Shown here: piece after piece, positions 12,101-24,755 of the stretch | Numbering within the stretch: position 1 is the stretch's first letter | Layout of the letters: each line of letters opens with the position of its first letter | Assembly: GCA_028583605.1 (NCBI GenBank) | Contig: CM053328.1 | Location: 14,505,107 to 14,569,106, forward strand | Source of the DNA: Dastarcus helophoroides | Taxonomy: Eukaryota; Arthropoda; Insecta; Coleoptera; Bothrideridae | Direction: 5' to 3' | Length of the DNA stretch: 64,000 nt | Notes under the pieces: model-generated | Seen by the model: the letters and a program-made list of their open reading frames with translations, nothing else | What the model was told of the DNA's origin: nothing | The model's database searches: none | Translations under genes and position numbers: made by a program

Positions 12101-13330
12101 AAATGATTTTACTCTTTCTTCAAAATTTGTTCTTACTTGTAATTTCGATATTTACTCTAAATATCGAATGTATTACTCAAAAAATTTGTCTTTTTCCTTT
12201 GTAATTTTAAATTTATTTTTACAATTTGACTTCTATAACCAAAATCTAACTTTCTTAAATTTTCAAATTCTTTCTCAGAATTCTTTTTTAATTTTTTTGC
12301 GAAATTTCCCACTTTTTCTCCAAAGTTACCCAGTTTTCGAAATTTTAACAAAATTTCCGAATTTAATCTTGTCGTAATTTTGATTTTTCTAGCCTTCATC
12401 TTTTTCTCAAAATTTTGCATTTTTTTCAGAATTTGTTTTGATTTTGAAAATTTCGACTTTTTCCTTTTTTTAATTTCGATATTTTTTTAAATTCCGTCAT
12501 TTTCGAAATTCTGACTTTATCTCAACTTTTTCCTTGAAATTCCTCTTTTTCGTAAAAAATGTTTTTAAAATCTGATTATATTTTCTCAAAAGTTTCCATT
12601 CAACGCAAAATATCCATTTTTTCTCAAAGTTGGGTATTTTCCCCGAAATTGTATTTTTTCGGAATTTCAACAATTTTTTTAAATTCTTTTTTTAATTTTG
12701 AATTCATTTGAATTTCTGTGCAGGAATTCCATTTGTTTTCTCTAAATTTGTCTTTTTTTTCTTTGAATTCGTCTAATTTTTTAAATTCATTTTTTTTACA
12801 TTTCGATTTTTTTCACAAAATTCAACTTTTTTTCCTATAACTGACTTTATTTGGAAATTTTTAAATTTCTTACGGATGTCGAAGTTTTTCTCAACATTTT
12901 GTTCGTTTTTTTTTAGATTTCGCCTTTTTTTCTTAACATTGGAATTTTTTAAAAATTTCGATCTTCAACCTTTTAGAATCTGAATTTCCAAAAATTTTGA
13001 CTGGATTCTCAAAATTAGGCCTTCATAAAGTTTCTTTCTTAAAATTTGAATTTTTATCTCAAGTTTTCATTTTGAACATTTCTACAAATTTTGATTTTTT
13101 TAATCTAAATTCTTTGTTTTCGAAATTTTGAATTAATTTTTTTGGAAGAAAATTTCATAAATCATCTTTTTTTGAAATGCTGCTATTTTTTATTATATTC
13201 ATCTTTTTCTGAAAGACGACTTTTCGAAAATTATAACATCTAAATTAAAACTTTTATCTCAAAATGCGATGTACACTGTTTTTAGAAATGTTGACCTTTT
13301 TTTTAAAATTGGTTTCCTTTTATACAGTAG
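12101..13330 (+). repeat. Degenerate T-rich tract
   Basis: Same unit type as 2441-4345, with T in excess on the + strand. With the A-rich 9480-11345 tract it forms a diffuse inverted arrangement around 11.4-12.1 kb. Confidence 0.75.
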
Positions 13331-13790
13331 CCTACGAAGTTTTATTTTCAAAAGAGGGACGTACCCACAAAAATGTAAAATTTCTCTAGATAAATTATTT
13401 TTGAGAAAGTGAAAAAGTAAATTACATTCTTTGTACATATTTTAATACAAAATATGTTTAAGGTCAATGTGTATTTGTACTAATAATTTATGAATAAAAT
13501 GTCAAACTTGAACTATCGGTTTTTCAATAACTGTTTTTTTTCGGGTTGGTACCATTCTGCAAAAAGTCATCCAATTGTAAAATATACTATCTTATAAACA
13601 ATTGTAGATGTGATACATATCCTTGGTATTAAAAAAAAATTAGGAGGTCATGTGGACTGCCGACAAAAATGCAAACTTAAAACTAGAAAACAACGATAAA
13701 TTTTTTATTTTAAAATTAATTGCTGTATCAAAAATTAAAATAGTGCAATTCGTAAATTAAAATTATTAACGTTCGTCTAGTTTCCAGCGG
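13331..13790. other. A+T-rich sequence, nothing recognised
   Basis: No coding blocks, terminal repeats or RNA genes are seen before the LINE begins near 13800. Confidence 0.45.
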
Positions 13791-13799
13791 AGAACAAGT

Positions 13800-15010
13800 T
13801 TCACTGACCATCTCGCAGCTTTTTAAGTCTATTACTCATAGCAGTTTGGATTTAGAAATGGACTCGGGACACGAGATGCATTGTTCAGTCTTAATGTTCT
13901 AATACAAGGAGCTCGCAATGTAAACGGTAATGTCTTTGCTTGTTTAATTGATTTCAAAAAAGCCTTTGACAGAGTAAACCATAAAAAACTATTAGAAACG
14001 CTTATACAGTCAGGATATCCGTATAATATCTAACCTCTACTGGAAGCACACGTCTCGCGTTCGCGTGGACAATAAGCTCTCTAAAAAATTTGAAGTACAC
14101 CAGGAAGTTCGACAGGGATGTGTGCTCTCTCCTCTACTTTTTAATTTGTATTCGAAGAGATTGTTTAGAGAATCCCTTGAGGGTACAGAAAATGGTATAT
14201 TACTAAACGGTGTATTGATCAATAGTTAAGGTATGCAAATGACACAGTCCTAATTGCAGACACAGCAGATGGTCTTCAAAGGTGGATAGACAGAGTAACA
14301 GAAGTATGCGAAACTTATAACATACATCTAAATACAAACAAAACAAAAGTTATGATAGTAAGCAAACAAGATATGGATGACCAGTTTCATGCCACTGCAA
14401 ACGTTTACATTGATCAACTACCTGGGTACACTTCTTAACACTAAATGGGAGCAAGTTAATGAAATTCAAACTCGAATAGAAAAAAACAAAACAGCTTTTA
14501 ATCGCATGAGGAGTGTGCTGTGCATTTTGAACATAGATCTGCACTTTCGAATCGGGGTTCTGAGATATTACGTTTTATCAGTACTAACATATAGGGTGGA
14601 ATCTTGGACACTGGCAGACACGGCATATAAACACTAAAAGCCTTCGAAATGTGGTGTTACAGACACATACTTAGAATCTCATGGACTTATCATGTAACCA
14701 ACGAAGCCATTTTACAACGTATAGAAAAGCAAACAGAAGTACCGATTTCAATCAGAAAACGCAAACATTGATACTTCGGACATGTAATGCAAAATCAGAA
14801 ATGTAGTCTACTACGGCTTATCAAGCAAGGCAAGTTTACCGGCAAGAAAGGCCCTGGAAGACGACGAAAGGCTGAAAAACGTAAGGCAATGGACAGGAAT
14901 AACATTTATAGACCTGTTTGGGGCTGCAGCAAATAAAATTAGATAGGCCGCAGTAGTCGACAACGTCCACCAAGAATAAGACACAAGAAGAAGGAGACTT
15001 ATAGCTACAT
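13800..15010 (+). mobile_element. Non-LTR retrotransposon reverse transcriptase remnant, 5'-truncated
   Basis: The + strand encodes 'FGFRNGLGTRDALFSLNV' and 'VFACLIDFKKAFDRVNHKKL' (RT motif A) near 13850-13990. After a frame change come 'IISNLYWKHTSRVRVDNKL' and 'QEVRQGCVLSPLLFNLYSKR' near 14020-14160. At about 14230 the active site reads YANDTVLIADTADG, so the first Asp of YADD has become Asn. Downstream come 'YNIHLNTNKTKVMIVSK' and a C-terminal block with 'GKKGPGRRR' near 14840 and 'FGAAANKI' near 14920. It stops at a GAAGAAGG stretch near 14990. Multiple stops and frame changes make it dead. Its 5' third is missing. Confidence 0.88.
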
Positions 15011-16240
15011 AACATTGTTAATATCACAGCACGTTGTAAACGAGAAGTAGCCTAATGGTGATGGCAAAGCATAATTTTTCCCCATATGAAAATTGAATCA
15101 ACGCGCCTAAAGAAGTTTTCACTTTAAAAATGTAAAATGTCTAAGGCGATGTTAAACATAGCGTGCAATAAATAAGAAAAGTATAAAGTTTCTAAGAAGT
15201 GTATCATCAATAAAAGCAAAATTCGTTTCCACACGAGGACAAGCATTGAAACCACAAAAACAGCTTTAATTGGCAATTAAATTATAGTAATACTAGACTG
15301 CATACTATCGACAAGAGTGACACACATTTACGCAATCTGCTAATTTTATGTTTTCACTTCTATCGACAGTCACCATATGACTGTCTAATTTTATTTTCCT
15401 TTTCAAATATCATGTTTATAATGCTTCGTCCACACCTGGAGAACAGACGTGAAATACCAACCGCAAACTCGAACAGCATCGAGAGAAGAGTACTAAACAA
15501 GCTCAAATGAACTGCAATTTTTAAACATTCGTTTATGTTCCCTTCTATGGGTGACTTTCCTTATAAATAGGATTTTTCTCATGGGCAGAACGAGATTCGT
15601 GCTCCGGCGGAGCAGAACTGCATGAATAACATATATGTAATACTTCTATATGGCCAGCTCCCTATTCTCTTCACGAGTTTGTTCCAACCAAATCCGATAA
15701 AGATGGAACATGGATAAATGGCGAGTATTGCGCATGAATTGAACGAAATGAACCAATCGCTACGCGCGTGTTAAACGGGTGTTTATGTTTGGCCGTGCAC
15801 AGCTGACTTTGGCCATGCACAGATGACTTGTAACACCTGCGCATTGCGACTCATTAATGCGTGTGAAGGTCAGCGAAAAAGAGAAGTCTTTCCCATAAGA
15901 AACGAGGAACTGGCCATATAGAAGTATTACATATATGATGAATAAGCACTGAGGAGCATTTTTCTTCGCTCTACCGATCGACGACGGATCGCGTTCCCCA
16001 ACATTCGTGCTTCTTTCTATTCTATATAAGGGTCTACCATGAAGAATTCTTTCTATTCGTTAGCGCTCGTAGTCGCGTTCATACCTAACGAAATGTTCAC
16101 GCTCGTGGTTGCTGGTTCACTTTTGTTCGCTGGGTCTAGACGCGAAATAAGGTTTCTTTAACTGCAGTAACATTGAAAACACGATACCGCTTATAACTAT
16201 GATACTTTAGGAAAAGTTTTGTTTTCTTCTCATAAATTTA
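15011..16240. other. Intergenic or intronic sequence with an inverted repeat and GC-richer patches
   Basis: No gene is recognised. It contains the perfect 28-bp inverted repeat listed separately and balanced-composition patches near 15560-15900 and 15960-16150. Some pieces read like low-copy repeat DNA, but no terminal structure beyond the inverted repeat is evident. Confidence 0.4.
15630..15937. repeat. Perfect 28-bp inverted repeat enclosing 252 bp
   Basis: The arm at 15630-15657 starts CATATATGTAATACTTC and ends TATATGGCCAG; 15910-15937 is its exact reverse complement. The enclosed DNA has more CG than the flanks and two similar 'GCACAG.TGACTT' pieces. No transposase is present and no target duplication is obvious, so this is a MITE-like structure or two opposite copies of a short repeat. 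Confidence 0.75.
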
Positions 16241-18680
16241 AGTGCCTAAACTAGAACATTTCAATTTTTCTTAAATGAGAAGAAGTTTAGGATATTTTAA
16301 ATTGTCTACTTTGCCTTAAAATATTGACATTTTCTTACAATTTAAACTTTTCTCTAAACCTGTGAATTTACTCTCGAAATTTCAATTTTGTCTTAAAATT
16401 TGAAACTCAGAGCTCAAAATTTCCAGAAAAAATATTGCTCAGTATTTTGATAAGTTTTCTATTTTTTTAATTTTGTCATCAAAGTGGGGTGAAAGTTAAA
16501 GTCCAAATTTTGACAAACATATTGAATATTCAAATTGGGTATTTCTAATTATTTATCAAGATTTCTAAAAAGATTTTGCATGGACATTTGTGTTTTTAAT
16601 AAAATTTTGGATTTTAGCTTCACAGTTTTTAAAAATATCAACTTTAGATTTAAAATTTCCCTTTTTTTTCAAAGTTCCAGAAAATGGGCTGAATTTTTCC
16701 CCTTTGGATTTTTTGTTTCAATTGTGGAATTTAAATTATTCTTGAAATTACGAATTTAATCCAGAAAATTTATTAAAATGATTGAACATTTACAGTTTCA
16801 GCTTGCCATTTTGAGGGAAAGCTCAAATTTTGAAATTATATTTTTAGAAACAAATATGTATTTAGAACCATTTTTTTAATCCCCAAAAAAATATTTTAAG
16901 AATTTTTAGACTCAATTTATAATCCTATTTTTTTTAATTATTACTTTATCTACTCGTATTCTTTTGTTCTCAAACTTTCAAATTGGAAGTAAAATCAGTA
17001 AAACTGTTTATCGATTTTAATTGTTCCTTTAATTTCAAATTAAAAGTGAGATGTAGAAATAGACATAAGCGACAAACATCTATAAAAAAAATGGGAATTA
17101 ATTCACAAAATGTGGGCAATTTCTCTGAAGCAAGTAATTAATAAGCATATAGTATATATGCAATATTGATAGCAAAAAATCTTTTCCAAAAAATCAGTTC
17201 AATAATAATAATAAAAAAAAATAAATAAAAAAACACAAATTTATTAAGAAACTCAGTTTTGTTTCAGATTTTTAACACCAATGTAATCGTCAGAATGGAC
17301 CTCAGGAAAAGAAGAATATAACCAAACAAACAAGTAAGACACATTTGAATTATCCGCGTTATATTAGTTTTTGTATTTAATTACACCATCTGATCTAAAA
17401 TTTCGAACTGTGATCTAAAAGTTGTCAATTGCGATATAAGATCTATAAAAATACAAGTAACAAAAATAACAGCAGCGGAAAAGGTGCGAATGTGGGCCCT
17501 GCATTCAATATGGGCCCCCATCAAATCATGCTAATGTACTGAGTGTCTAACTGAAGGATAAAAATATTCAATAACACATTCAGTTTTTATTTTGTGTTGT
17601 AAATATTTTATAACAAAATTTTTATTTTTGAAAATTTAAGTATTTTGTAAAGGTAAGTTGTAAGTAAGATATTTAAAAGGTTTTAAACTGAATATGATTA
17701 CAAATATTGACCAAATGGCTAATATTTCCATAAAGCTTTATTATTCTTTTACTGAAATGCCCATACCAAACCTGTAAAATAAATTAGAGTGCTTGTTTCC
17801 TAATAATATTTTGTTGCTAATTTAGCAAAACCTAAAATTTAGACTTTCTTCGAGAGCTTTTTTATAAAAATTCTTTTTTGTTGACTTTTTGCGTTTTAAC
17901 ATCTGTTGCAGTTAGCAATTTTTATCGTTTTTCCCCCCAAATTTCAAATTTATATTTAAGTTTTGGTCTTTTTAAAAATATTTTCATTCTGTATTCGAAA
18001 TGAAACATAAGCTTTAATTGTTCCTTATTTTTAAAGTAAATAATTTGAACCCAAAATTTTCATTTTTTCAGAGATTTGCAACATTTTCATTTTAATTTTA
18101 AATTTACTTTATAAAAGGTTTTCTGAACATTCTAGAAATTTCGAGTTTAAAAAAAAGTTATTTAGATTTCAATTTTTTTCTAAAAATTTTTTCTTAACAT
18201 TTCCGGTTTAACATTTTTGCCTAAATATTTCCTTTGAACGTAAAACTTCTAGAGATTTTTGAATATCGAAATTTCTACTTTTGTTGATTATTCAAGCTAC
18301 TTCTCGAAGTTTTTATCAGTAATTTTTTATTCGGTAAATTTTGCTATTTTCTTGAAAGTTCGACTTTTTTAAAATCTCCATAAAAAATAAAAACCCGAAT
18401 TATTTGTTGATAATATGCCTTTACTCTCTTCAACTTTTTATTTCATTTTTTCGAAAATATCGATTTTAAATTCGAAACCTGGTAATTTCGATATTTTTCT
18501 CCAAAATCCGATTCTTTATTCAATCTTTAGAGTTAATATTTGTTTAACTTTATATTTAATATTTGAGCTTAGTTCCAAGAGCTCAATAACAAGAGTCAAA
18601 AAAACAAATTTGAAACCCAAATTTAGATTTAAAATTTTAACCTTTTTAAAGTGGAAATTTGAACATTTTTTTTAATTTGA
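16241..18680 (+). repeat. Degenerate T-rich tract, interrupted
   Basis: T-rich units of the TTTTAAAATTTC/TTTTGA type at about 16250-16950 and 17820-18680 flank a less biased, A-rich middle (16980-17800). The open frames at 16535-16759 and 18415-18675 have the biased composition of the tract and no family resemblance. Confidence 0.65.
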
Positions 18681-19458
18681 AATGTTGAAATTTTACCAAG
18701 GATTTTAAGTTGAGACTTCCGTTTTTAATGTCCAGATTGCAGTTTACTTGCCATCTTGTAGTGTAAATTTCGAAAATAGTCAAAAATGCAATAAAAGTAA
18801 ACATTTTCAATTTAAATTTGAAATTGCCAAGGTTAGATATTAATGACGAGATTTTAAAGAAGGCGCAAATTTCAAGTTAAAACTTATATTTGTTTTATTA
18901 CAAGCTTAACGTCAAAACAAGTTCAATCTCGAAAAAACTATTGACTGAACTAGAATATTTAACATCATTGATTTCGGACGAACAGTATAGACATAAAAAT
19001 AAGAATGGGTTTTCAAAGGGCAATTAAACTCTACAATCTAACAATTTGTGATAGGTTACCTAACATCGTTTCGATGATGGAACCGCCAACTTTTTACAAA
19101 CCAACGAAAAATGCGCAAAAACGAAAAAAGGGAACATTTTATGAATTTTGGAGAAAAAGAGAAGAAATTATAGAAGTGTGGCATAAAGAATTGTTCTTTT
19201 AAAAAGGATAGCTTGGCCACTAGAATAATACTTTTAGGCGATAAAAAATGGCAATTTTTGACAGGTTTGACAGATGATTACGATTCTAATTTTAAAAATT
19301 GCCAACGGTAATAATTATTTTCACCTCAACGTATTTCTTTTACAGTACGGCCCAAAAGTAACGAATAAATGCATTAGCTCTTTAATATACAGTTTATGAG
19401 TAAAATTCCGAGCTATCCTACGTACCCCTGTCTAGAGGCCCTCTAGTAAAATTTTGGC
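18681..19458. other. A+T-rich sequence, nothing firmly recognised
   Basis: A short + strand frame (19005-19202) starts with ATG and is Lys/Glu-rich toward its end, but it resembles no family I know. I do not call it a gene. Confidence 0.4.
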
Positions 19459-19669
19459 ACTCTTCCGCTATATTCCTGCTACTTCAGAGCGCAAAAATTT
19501 CAACCTGTCATTTTTGATATTTTAGTTGTTTGTTTTATGATTATGCTTCTCCTTAGCAACAGACTTTCATTGATGGAAGCATAAACATTAAACAAACTGC
19601 TAAAAATATCGATAATGACAAGTTGGAATTTTTGCGCTATGAAGTAGCAGTAATATGGCGGAGGAGAGT
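19459..19669. mobile_element. Fold-back element with about 91-94-bp inverted arms
   Basis: The left arm 19459-19549 (ACTCTTCCGCTATATTCCTG through to TTATGCTTC) is closely reverse-complementary to 19576-19669 (GAAGCATAAACATT through to GGCGGAGGAGAGT), with a 26-base loop. Weaker complementarity continues outward to about 19425 and 19710. No coding capacity. A transcript through it would form a long hairpin. Confidence 0.85.
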
Positions 19670-19710
19670 CAGACTCTTCCTAAATGGTCTCTACCTCGGT
19701 GCATTTAAAA

Positions 19711-20837
19711 ATGTTTAAAGAATAGTTAATACTTTAAGAATAATGAAAAAGAAAGTATTGAATTATGCTTAAAAAATGTAACTTCAGAATTAAAAATTTA
19801 GTTGTTTCAGGATTTAACTCATCGCGAATTACGTAGATAATGAATTTATACCTTAGTTTTAGATCTTACTGTATATTTTCTCCCGTTTTTACCTTCATCT
19901 CGAATTGGTTTTGATATGTCCGCAGTGCTATTATTATCCGACTAGACACCATAATTACGAATTCCGCTTGCGAACAAACTGTCAGAATAAAATTTAACAA
20001 AATCAGTCATGATACGAGACGGGGGAGTAAGCGCACGCAAATTGCTTTGTCATCGGCCGTCACAACGAAATCCCTCCAAAATTACCATGGATTTCCACGA
20101 GTATATTTCATATTTGTTGCATCCGAATAATTTACGCGATCATAGCGGGAAATGCTCATTTCATCGAGTCTTAACTCATCAGCTAAAACAGGAAAAAGCA
20201 AATCACTCTACTTCTTTTCGTATTTTAGCCTCAACATAATTTTTGATTAACTTTCACTTTGTTAACATTTTTTGAATCCAATTAAGTATTTTGAATACGC
20301 TAAACCATTAAATTGTTAAATATTATAATTTTTGGAGTCATTCTACGATATCAACGAAATGAACAATAATATCTGTACCAAAACCTAACTTCTTAAAAGT
20401 GGTTTAATTCAAGGCAAAGGTATCATGGAGTTCAATAATAATCTGGGTGTCCAATAGATATTTCTCAATTCTAGATGTAATCTTTCTGCGCACCTTCATG
20501 CCTTATAACTACTCTTCGCTCCATACTGCTTTAATGCTAATGGCTGATTCGACGATGTTTCCTAAACATCTATAATTTCTTGTATCGATAACATCAATGT
20601 ACCTCTGACAAAAATATCGGTATTATTGATAATTTAATTTAGTGCATCAAAATTAAAACGCTGCTGTATACTAATTAATACGTAAAATCAGCACATACTG
20701 TTAAAAAGTACTTTTTTTAATACAGCAATATCTCAGCATTATAATATTACATATTATATAAAACAAAAAAAAAAACAGTTGAACAAATGAAAAGGTTAAG
20801 ACATAAAAAACAAAAACACAAATGGACAGATAATTCT
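19711..20837. other. A+T-rich sequence, nothing firmly recognised
   Basis: A + strand open frame (20009-20239) lies in a somewhat balanced patch (19990-20200), but the protein matches nothing known to me. No repeats were resolved. Confidence 0.4.
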
Positions 20838-20872
20838 TCTTTTTCTTCTTCTTCTTCTTCTTCTTCTTCTTT
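20838..20872 (-). repeat. (GAA)n tail of the RTE-like LINE
   Basis: An uninterrupted run of TTC repeats on the + strand marks the 3' end of the minus-strand LINE. The final open frame reads into it as a run of Glu. Confidence 0.75.
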
Positions 20873-22455
20873 TTTGTGGCCTACCCAGCGCCATTTATTA
20901 GTAGTTACATGTTCTGTGACATCGACGACTCGCGTTCTCTCTCTGATGGCTTCGCTTTTGACTAGGTCTCTCAAACTAAACCACAATATTGCGCGCTCTA
21001 TCACTCGTTGGCATACCCTTAAACGATGCGCCCTGCATTGTGTTAGAGTTACTGTCTCGAGGCCGTATGTGATGACAGGCAGTGTGCAAGACTCGAAGAC
21101 TTTTCGTTTCAGGTTGATGGGATTGTCCGGTTTCCTGAGGATGTGGCCAAGATTCTCAAATACCGCCCATGGCAAGCCGACTCGCCTGCTAACTTCTGCG
21201 GCCTGATTTTCTTTGTCGAGCCTGATGTGGCCAAGGTACACATATTTTTCAATTACTTTAAGTATGTGGTTATCGAACGTAACCTGAATGTTGTCTGGAC
21301 TCATGACCTTAGTTTTTTAAAGATTCGTCCCCAGTCCCATGATCTCCAAAATTTCTTTCAGCTCTCTTAACATATCTTTAAGTTCATTCGCGTTGGTGTT
21401 CATTAGCCTAATGTCATCATCGAAGTGTAAGTGACTCAGAAACTTTCCGTCGATATTGCTTATTTCTGTTGCCATGTCAGATTTTTGAAGACATCTTGTA
21501 GTGCGAGCGTAAACAGCCTCAGAGAAATAGTGTCGCCTTGTCTGACTCCTCTTTTAGTGGGTATTCCTCCCGAGAACTAGATTTTCTTCAACTTTGATGT
21601 GGAGGGTGACGTCTTCATAGATATTTCTGATGAGGTTTGAGTATCTTGAGTCAACCCTTGCAGCGTTCATCGCATGCAAGATTACCCAGATTTCTATAGA
21701 ATCGAAGGCTTTTTGGTAATTGACGAATGCCAGATGGAGTGGGACATTGTATTTAGTGCATTTCTCGATTAGAGTGCCCACTGTTTGGATATGATCGATC
21801 GTGCTGTAACCCTTTATAAATCCATCTTATTCCAGAGGTTGGTAGAAATCAAGCTTATTGTTAAGACGGTTGGTGATTATTCTCGTTAAGAACTTGTACA
21901 GCACCGAGGGGAAGCTAATAAGCCGATAGTTTTCCATAATCGTTGAAGCGCCTTTTTTGAAGACGATGGTGACCTCATTATTTCTCCATGCACCAGGAAT
22001 TCTTCCTTCTTCCAGGCATTTTTAAAGGCAAAATAAGAAGCGCTGTGTTTAAAGTTTTTCCATCAGTCCTTGAGCATCTCATTTGTCACTTGGTCTTTCT
22101 CCGGGAGCCTTTCGGTTTCTCATCTCTTTCAGTGCCAACCTCAGTTCTTGGTTAATTTAGGGGATCTCCTTGGAGCCGACGTTTTGGATCACTCGGCCTT
22201 TATTCCTCACGGAGACAATATGGCTCTGGTGTTGACTGGCTGTACAATCTTCGATAGAAGTTCTCGATAATAGCAACGATTTCACCCTTCTCTAATACTA
22301 CTTGTGCCCTGTTCATTTTTCATCTCGTATATGAGCGCTTTCCCTCTAACCATTTTGGATGAAAGGACTCAAATGTTCATATTATTTTCAATGGCTTCTT
22401 GGATTTTTCTCGGGTTATATGCCCTCAAGTCTCTACGAATCGCTATCTTTACTAT

Positions 22456-22810
22456 TGTTGCGCGTTATCGGTTCGAAAATTAATACTTCGTAAATTGTAA
22501 CCACTTTACTTTCAAACTGATCTTGAAACACTCCTATTATAATTTATTTAACTGACCAACTGAACAACTAACTAACTCACTGTTTAATTAACTAACTTAT
22601 TCATTGACTGACTGACTCAGGAAAAGACGACCGCGTATTTATAGATACCGTTTGATTTCTAGACTAATGTCCGTACAGATAAGATAATCACTTGCTGAAA
22701 TTTCTGGAGTGCTTATCTGCTGTATAATTCATTATCGCCTACACTTTCCATTATCAAATTTTGTAGAAAGTTCCTTGCTAATACAAATTTTATAACTACA
22801 TTTTGTTACA
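22456..22810. mobile_element. Solo LTR nested in the RTE element
   Basis: It begins TGTTGCGCGTTATCGG and ends ATTTTGTTACA (TG...CA termini) and is flanked on both sides by CTAT (22452-22455 and 22811-22814), a 4-bp target duplication. A related copy lies at 25340-25604 with the same ends. The internal TATTTATAG is a possible promoter box. Clean target duplications on a 355-bp unit indicate recombination between the two LTRs of a retrotransposon, family unassigned. Confidence 0.9.
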
Positions 22811-23789
22811 CTATTTTACCTAGTTGGAGGTGTTGAGGGGCGCCATGATCCATAAACTCTGCGCTCTTCCACTGGTCTTATCGTGTCAGGAGTAAGCTTC
22901 GTGTTTCTATGTTCTCCAAATGTGCAGACTTTCTTGGTTGCCACTCGGATAATTTTGACTAATTTTTCGGTCAGTTCATTTAAGTTTAGGTTCTTCAATG
23001 CGTTCGTCGGTTCCAGCCTTTTTGTTTGCTGAACTTCTTTCGCTTCCTTTCTAACTCAGTCTTTGTTGGTCTTAGCTTCTTTTTAATCTACTTCTTTCTT
23101 TCCAACCGGGTTTCGACACATATTTTAGCTTTTACAAGCCTATGATTGCTTCCTGTATTGAAATATTAAGAACCGATACGTCAGTGCATATATTCCTGTC
23201 GTTTACCATTATATAGTCGATCTCCTTCTTAATCGTACCATCTGGGCTTCTCCAGGTCCACTCTCTTTGTGGAGGAAGGTGTTCATGCAATTCGTCCCTT
23301 CCTTGCTCAGGAAGTTTGGCATCGTTTGCCCTCTATCACTTCTTGGGCCCAATCCAAAGTTGCCAATATTTATAGGGCCTATTGCTGTTTGTTTCCGATT
23401 TTTGCATTGAAGTCCCCAATGAGGACCTTAATATTTGTTCTCTCTGTATTCCTTGCTACTAAGAGGTCTTCATAAAACGCTCTACTTCTTCATCGGGTGA
23501 AGCAGCGGTGTAAACATAGGCCTAAATAACCTGCATGCTGCATCTGCTATTAAGCGATATAGATAACAGGGTTTGATATGGCATGGTATTTGGTGATAAG
23601 ATGTTTTATTTTTTTGTGAACTATTATAGCCACCCCACCGAGGTGGTAGTTACTATCGGATTTCGTTGGAACAGTAGGTGACAAGATTGACAGCTTCTCC
23701 TTTTAGCCTGGACAAATAATTAAGAACTATAGCTGTAGAAGTAAAACACAACTGAAAAAGGCACCAATAATTAACCTAAATCAATTAAT

Positions 23790-24755
23790 AATGCCTAGTA
23801 CTGATTCAGATAACGTTTATGCTTAATACTTTATGACAACGCTTAGGCATTGACTCAATAAGACCATAATATCCTAAATGTGATTTGAGTACTATGGTTC
23901 CACTACAGCGTTATATGTATAAGGCATTAATAGTGGATATTTCTTTTGCTTATCAGCTTTCTTGACGTCTTTTTATAACAATTTCTTCGTTCTACTGCAA
24001 ACTGGAAAGAGTAAAACTGTCACATCTTTTTTCCCAAGAAGGTAAGAACAATTGCAAGCTGTGTGCTTTGGATTATTGTCATGAAGCTTCATGATAAAGA
24101 AAAAGTTAATTGTATTATGAGATCGTATAACCTTCTCTACAATATCCTTATCCTGATATCGATCTATTTTTCTACCAATTTTATATATGGAGCCAATGCT
24201 ATACCAGCACATACAACTGCACCTTTAAATATTTTCACCCCCATACTTCGCTGTCATTGTGGTGTCCTTAGGGTTGAAGTCAGTCTTTATGGAATGACAT
24301 AGAAATTGCCCTCAATTACATCCTACTTTACAGACCTTCATTTAATCCCAAAATATAAAGAATTTCCATTTTTTAAGAGTCCAGTTCTGACGCACCTTTA
24401 CAAATTTTTCGAAGGTTTTGATTTTTTTTTTAGTTTGTTTGTATAACTCTGAGTCTTATGCAACCGACGTCTTACAGTTCTGACAATTTTTAGCTATTGT
24501 CACTCAATAGTTCTCTATGGATTTTAACAACAGTTGCAAACTGATAACTAAACCATTGTGGGAATCACCTGTGCGGAAGTATTTCGTGGTTTTCGTTTTC
24601 TATTAACATAACTTTTTGTAAAATTTGTTTTACGTTATGAAGCTTCAAAAGTTATCTTTTGCGAGCAACTAAAATAGTTTTTAATTCTCTAGTCCGATCA
24701 AAATTTTCAAACAATTTAATCATTACTTGTTCGCTTGGCAGCAGTGCAGCTTTTT
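23790..24755 (-). pseudogene. Tc1-family transposase pseudogene
   Basis: The minus strand gives a decayed Tc1-type transposase. The N-terminal part lies near 24450-24740. Then come 'VRQNWTLKKWKFFIFWD' (24350-24410), corresponding to the 'NWT...W..V..SDE' region with the first catalytic Asp; 'CMCWYSIGSIYKIGRKIDRY' and 'DKDIVEKV' (24120-24215); 'MKLHDNNPKHTACN' (24055-24095), equivalent to QQDNDPKHT with the second Asp; and a C-terminal 'LIESMPKRCHKV'-like end near 23830-23860. Many stops and frame changes are present. I could not find convincing terminal inverted repeats. Confidence 0.8.

Larger units (their letters stand above)
20838..23710 (-). mobile_element. RTE-type non-LTR retrotransposon, long but inactive, split by a solo LTR
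   Basis: The minus strand carries, in element order, endonuclease remnants at about 23200-23700 (a GDFNAKIG-like block, then 'WTWRSPDGTIKKEIDYIMVN' at 23190-23260). A linker follows at 22816-22998 ('LTPDTIRPVEERR'). Reverse transcriptase includes 'YNVPLHLAFVNYQKAFDSIE' (21690-21760), a Gly/Gln-rich block near 21530-21560, and the region near 21390-21430. The C-terminal part is 20870-21304 ('EKYVYLGHIRLDKENQAAEV', 'ESCTLPVITYGLETVTLT', 'TTNKWRWVGH'). Endonuclease followed by RT and a GAA tail fits RTE. Stops and frameshifts are frequent. A 355-bp solo LTR interrupts it at 22456-22810. Confidence 0.88.

Noticed and set aside
19005..19202. Small + strand Lys/Glu-rich frame as a gene
   Set aside because: No homology, no splice signals and no flanking conserved context.
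20787..21206. 139-codon + strand open frame with a Ser run
   Set aside because: It is the antisense shadow of the minus-strand RTE element; the Ser run is the TTC tail.
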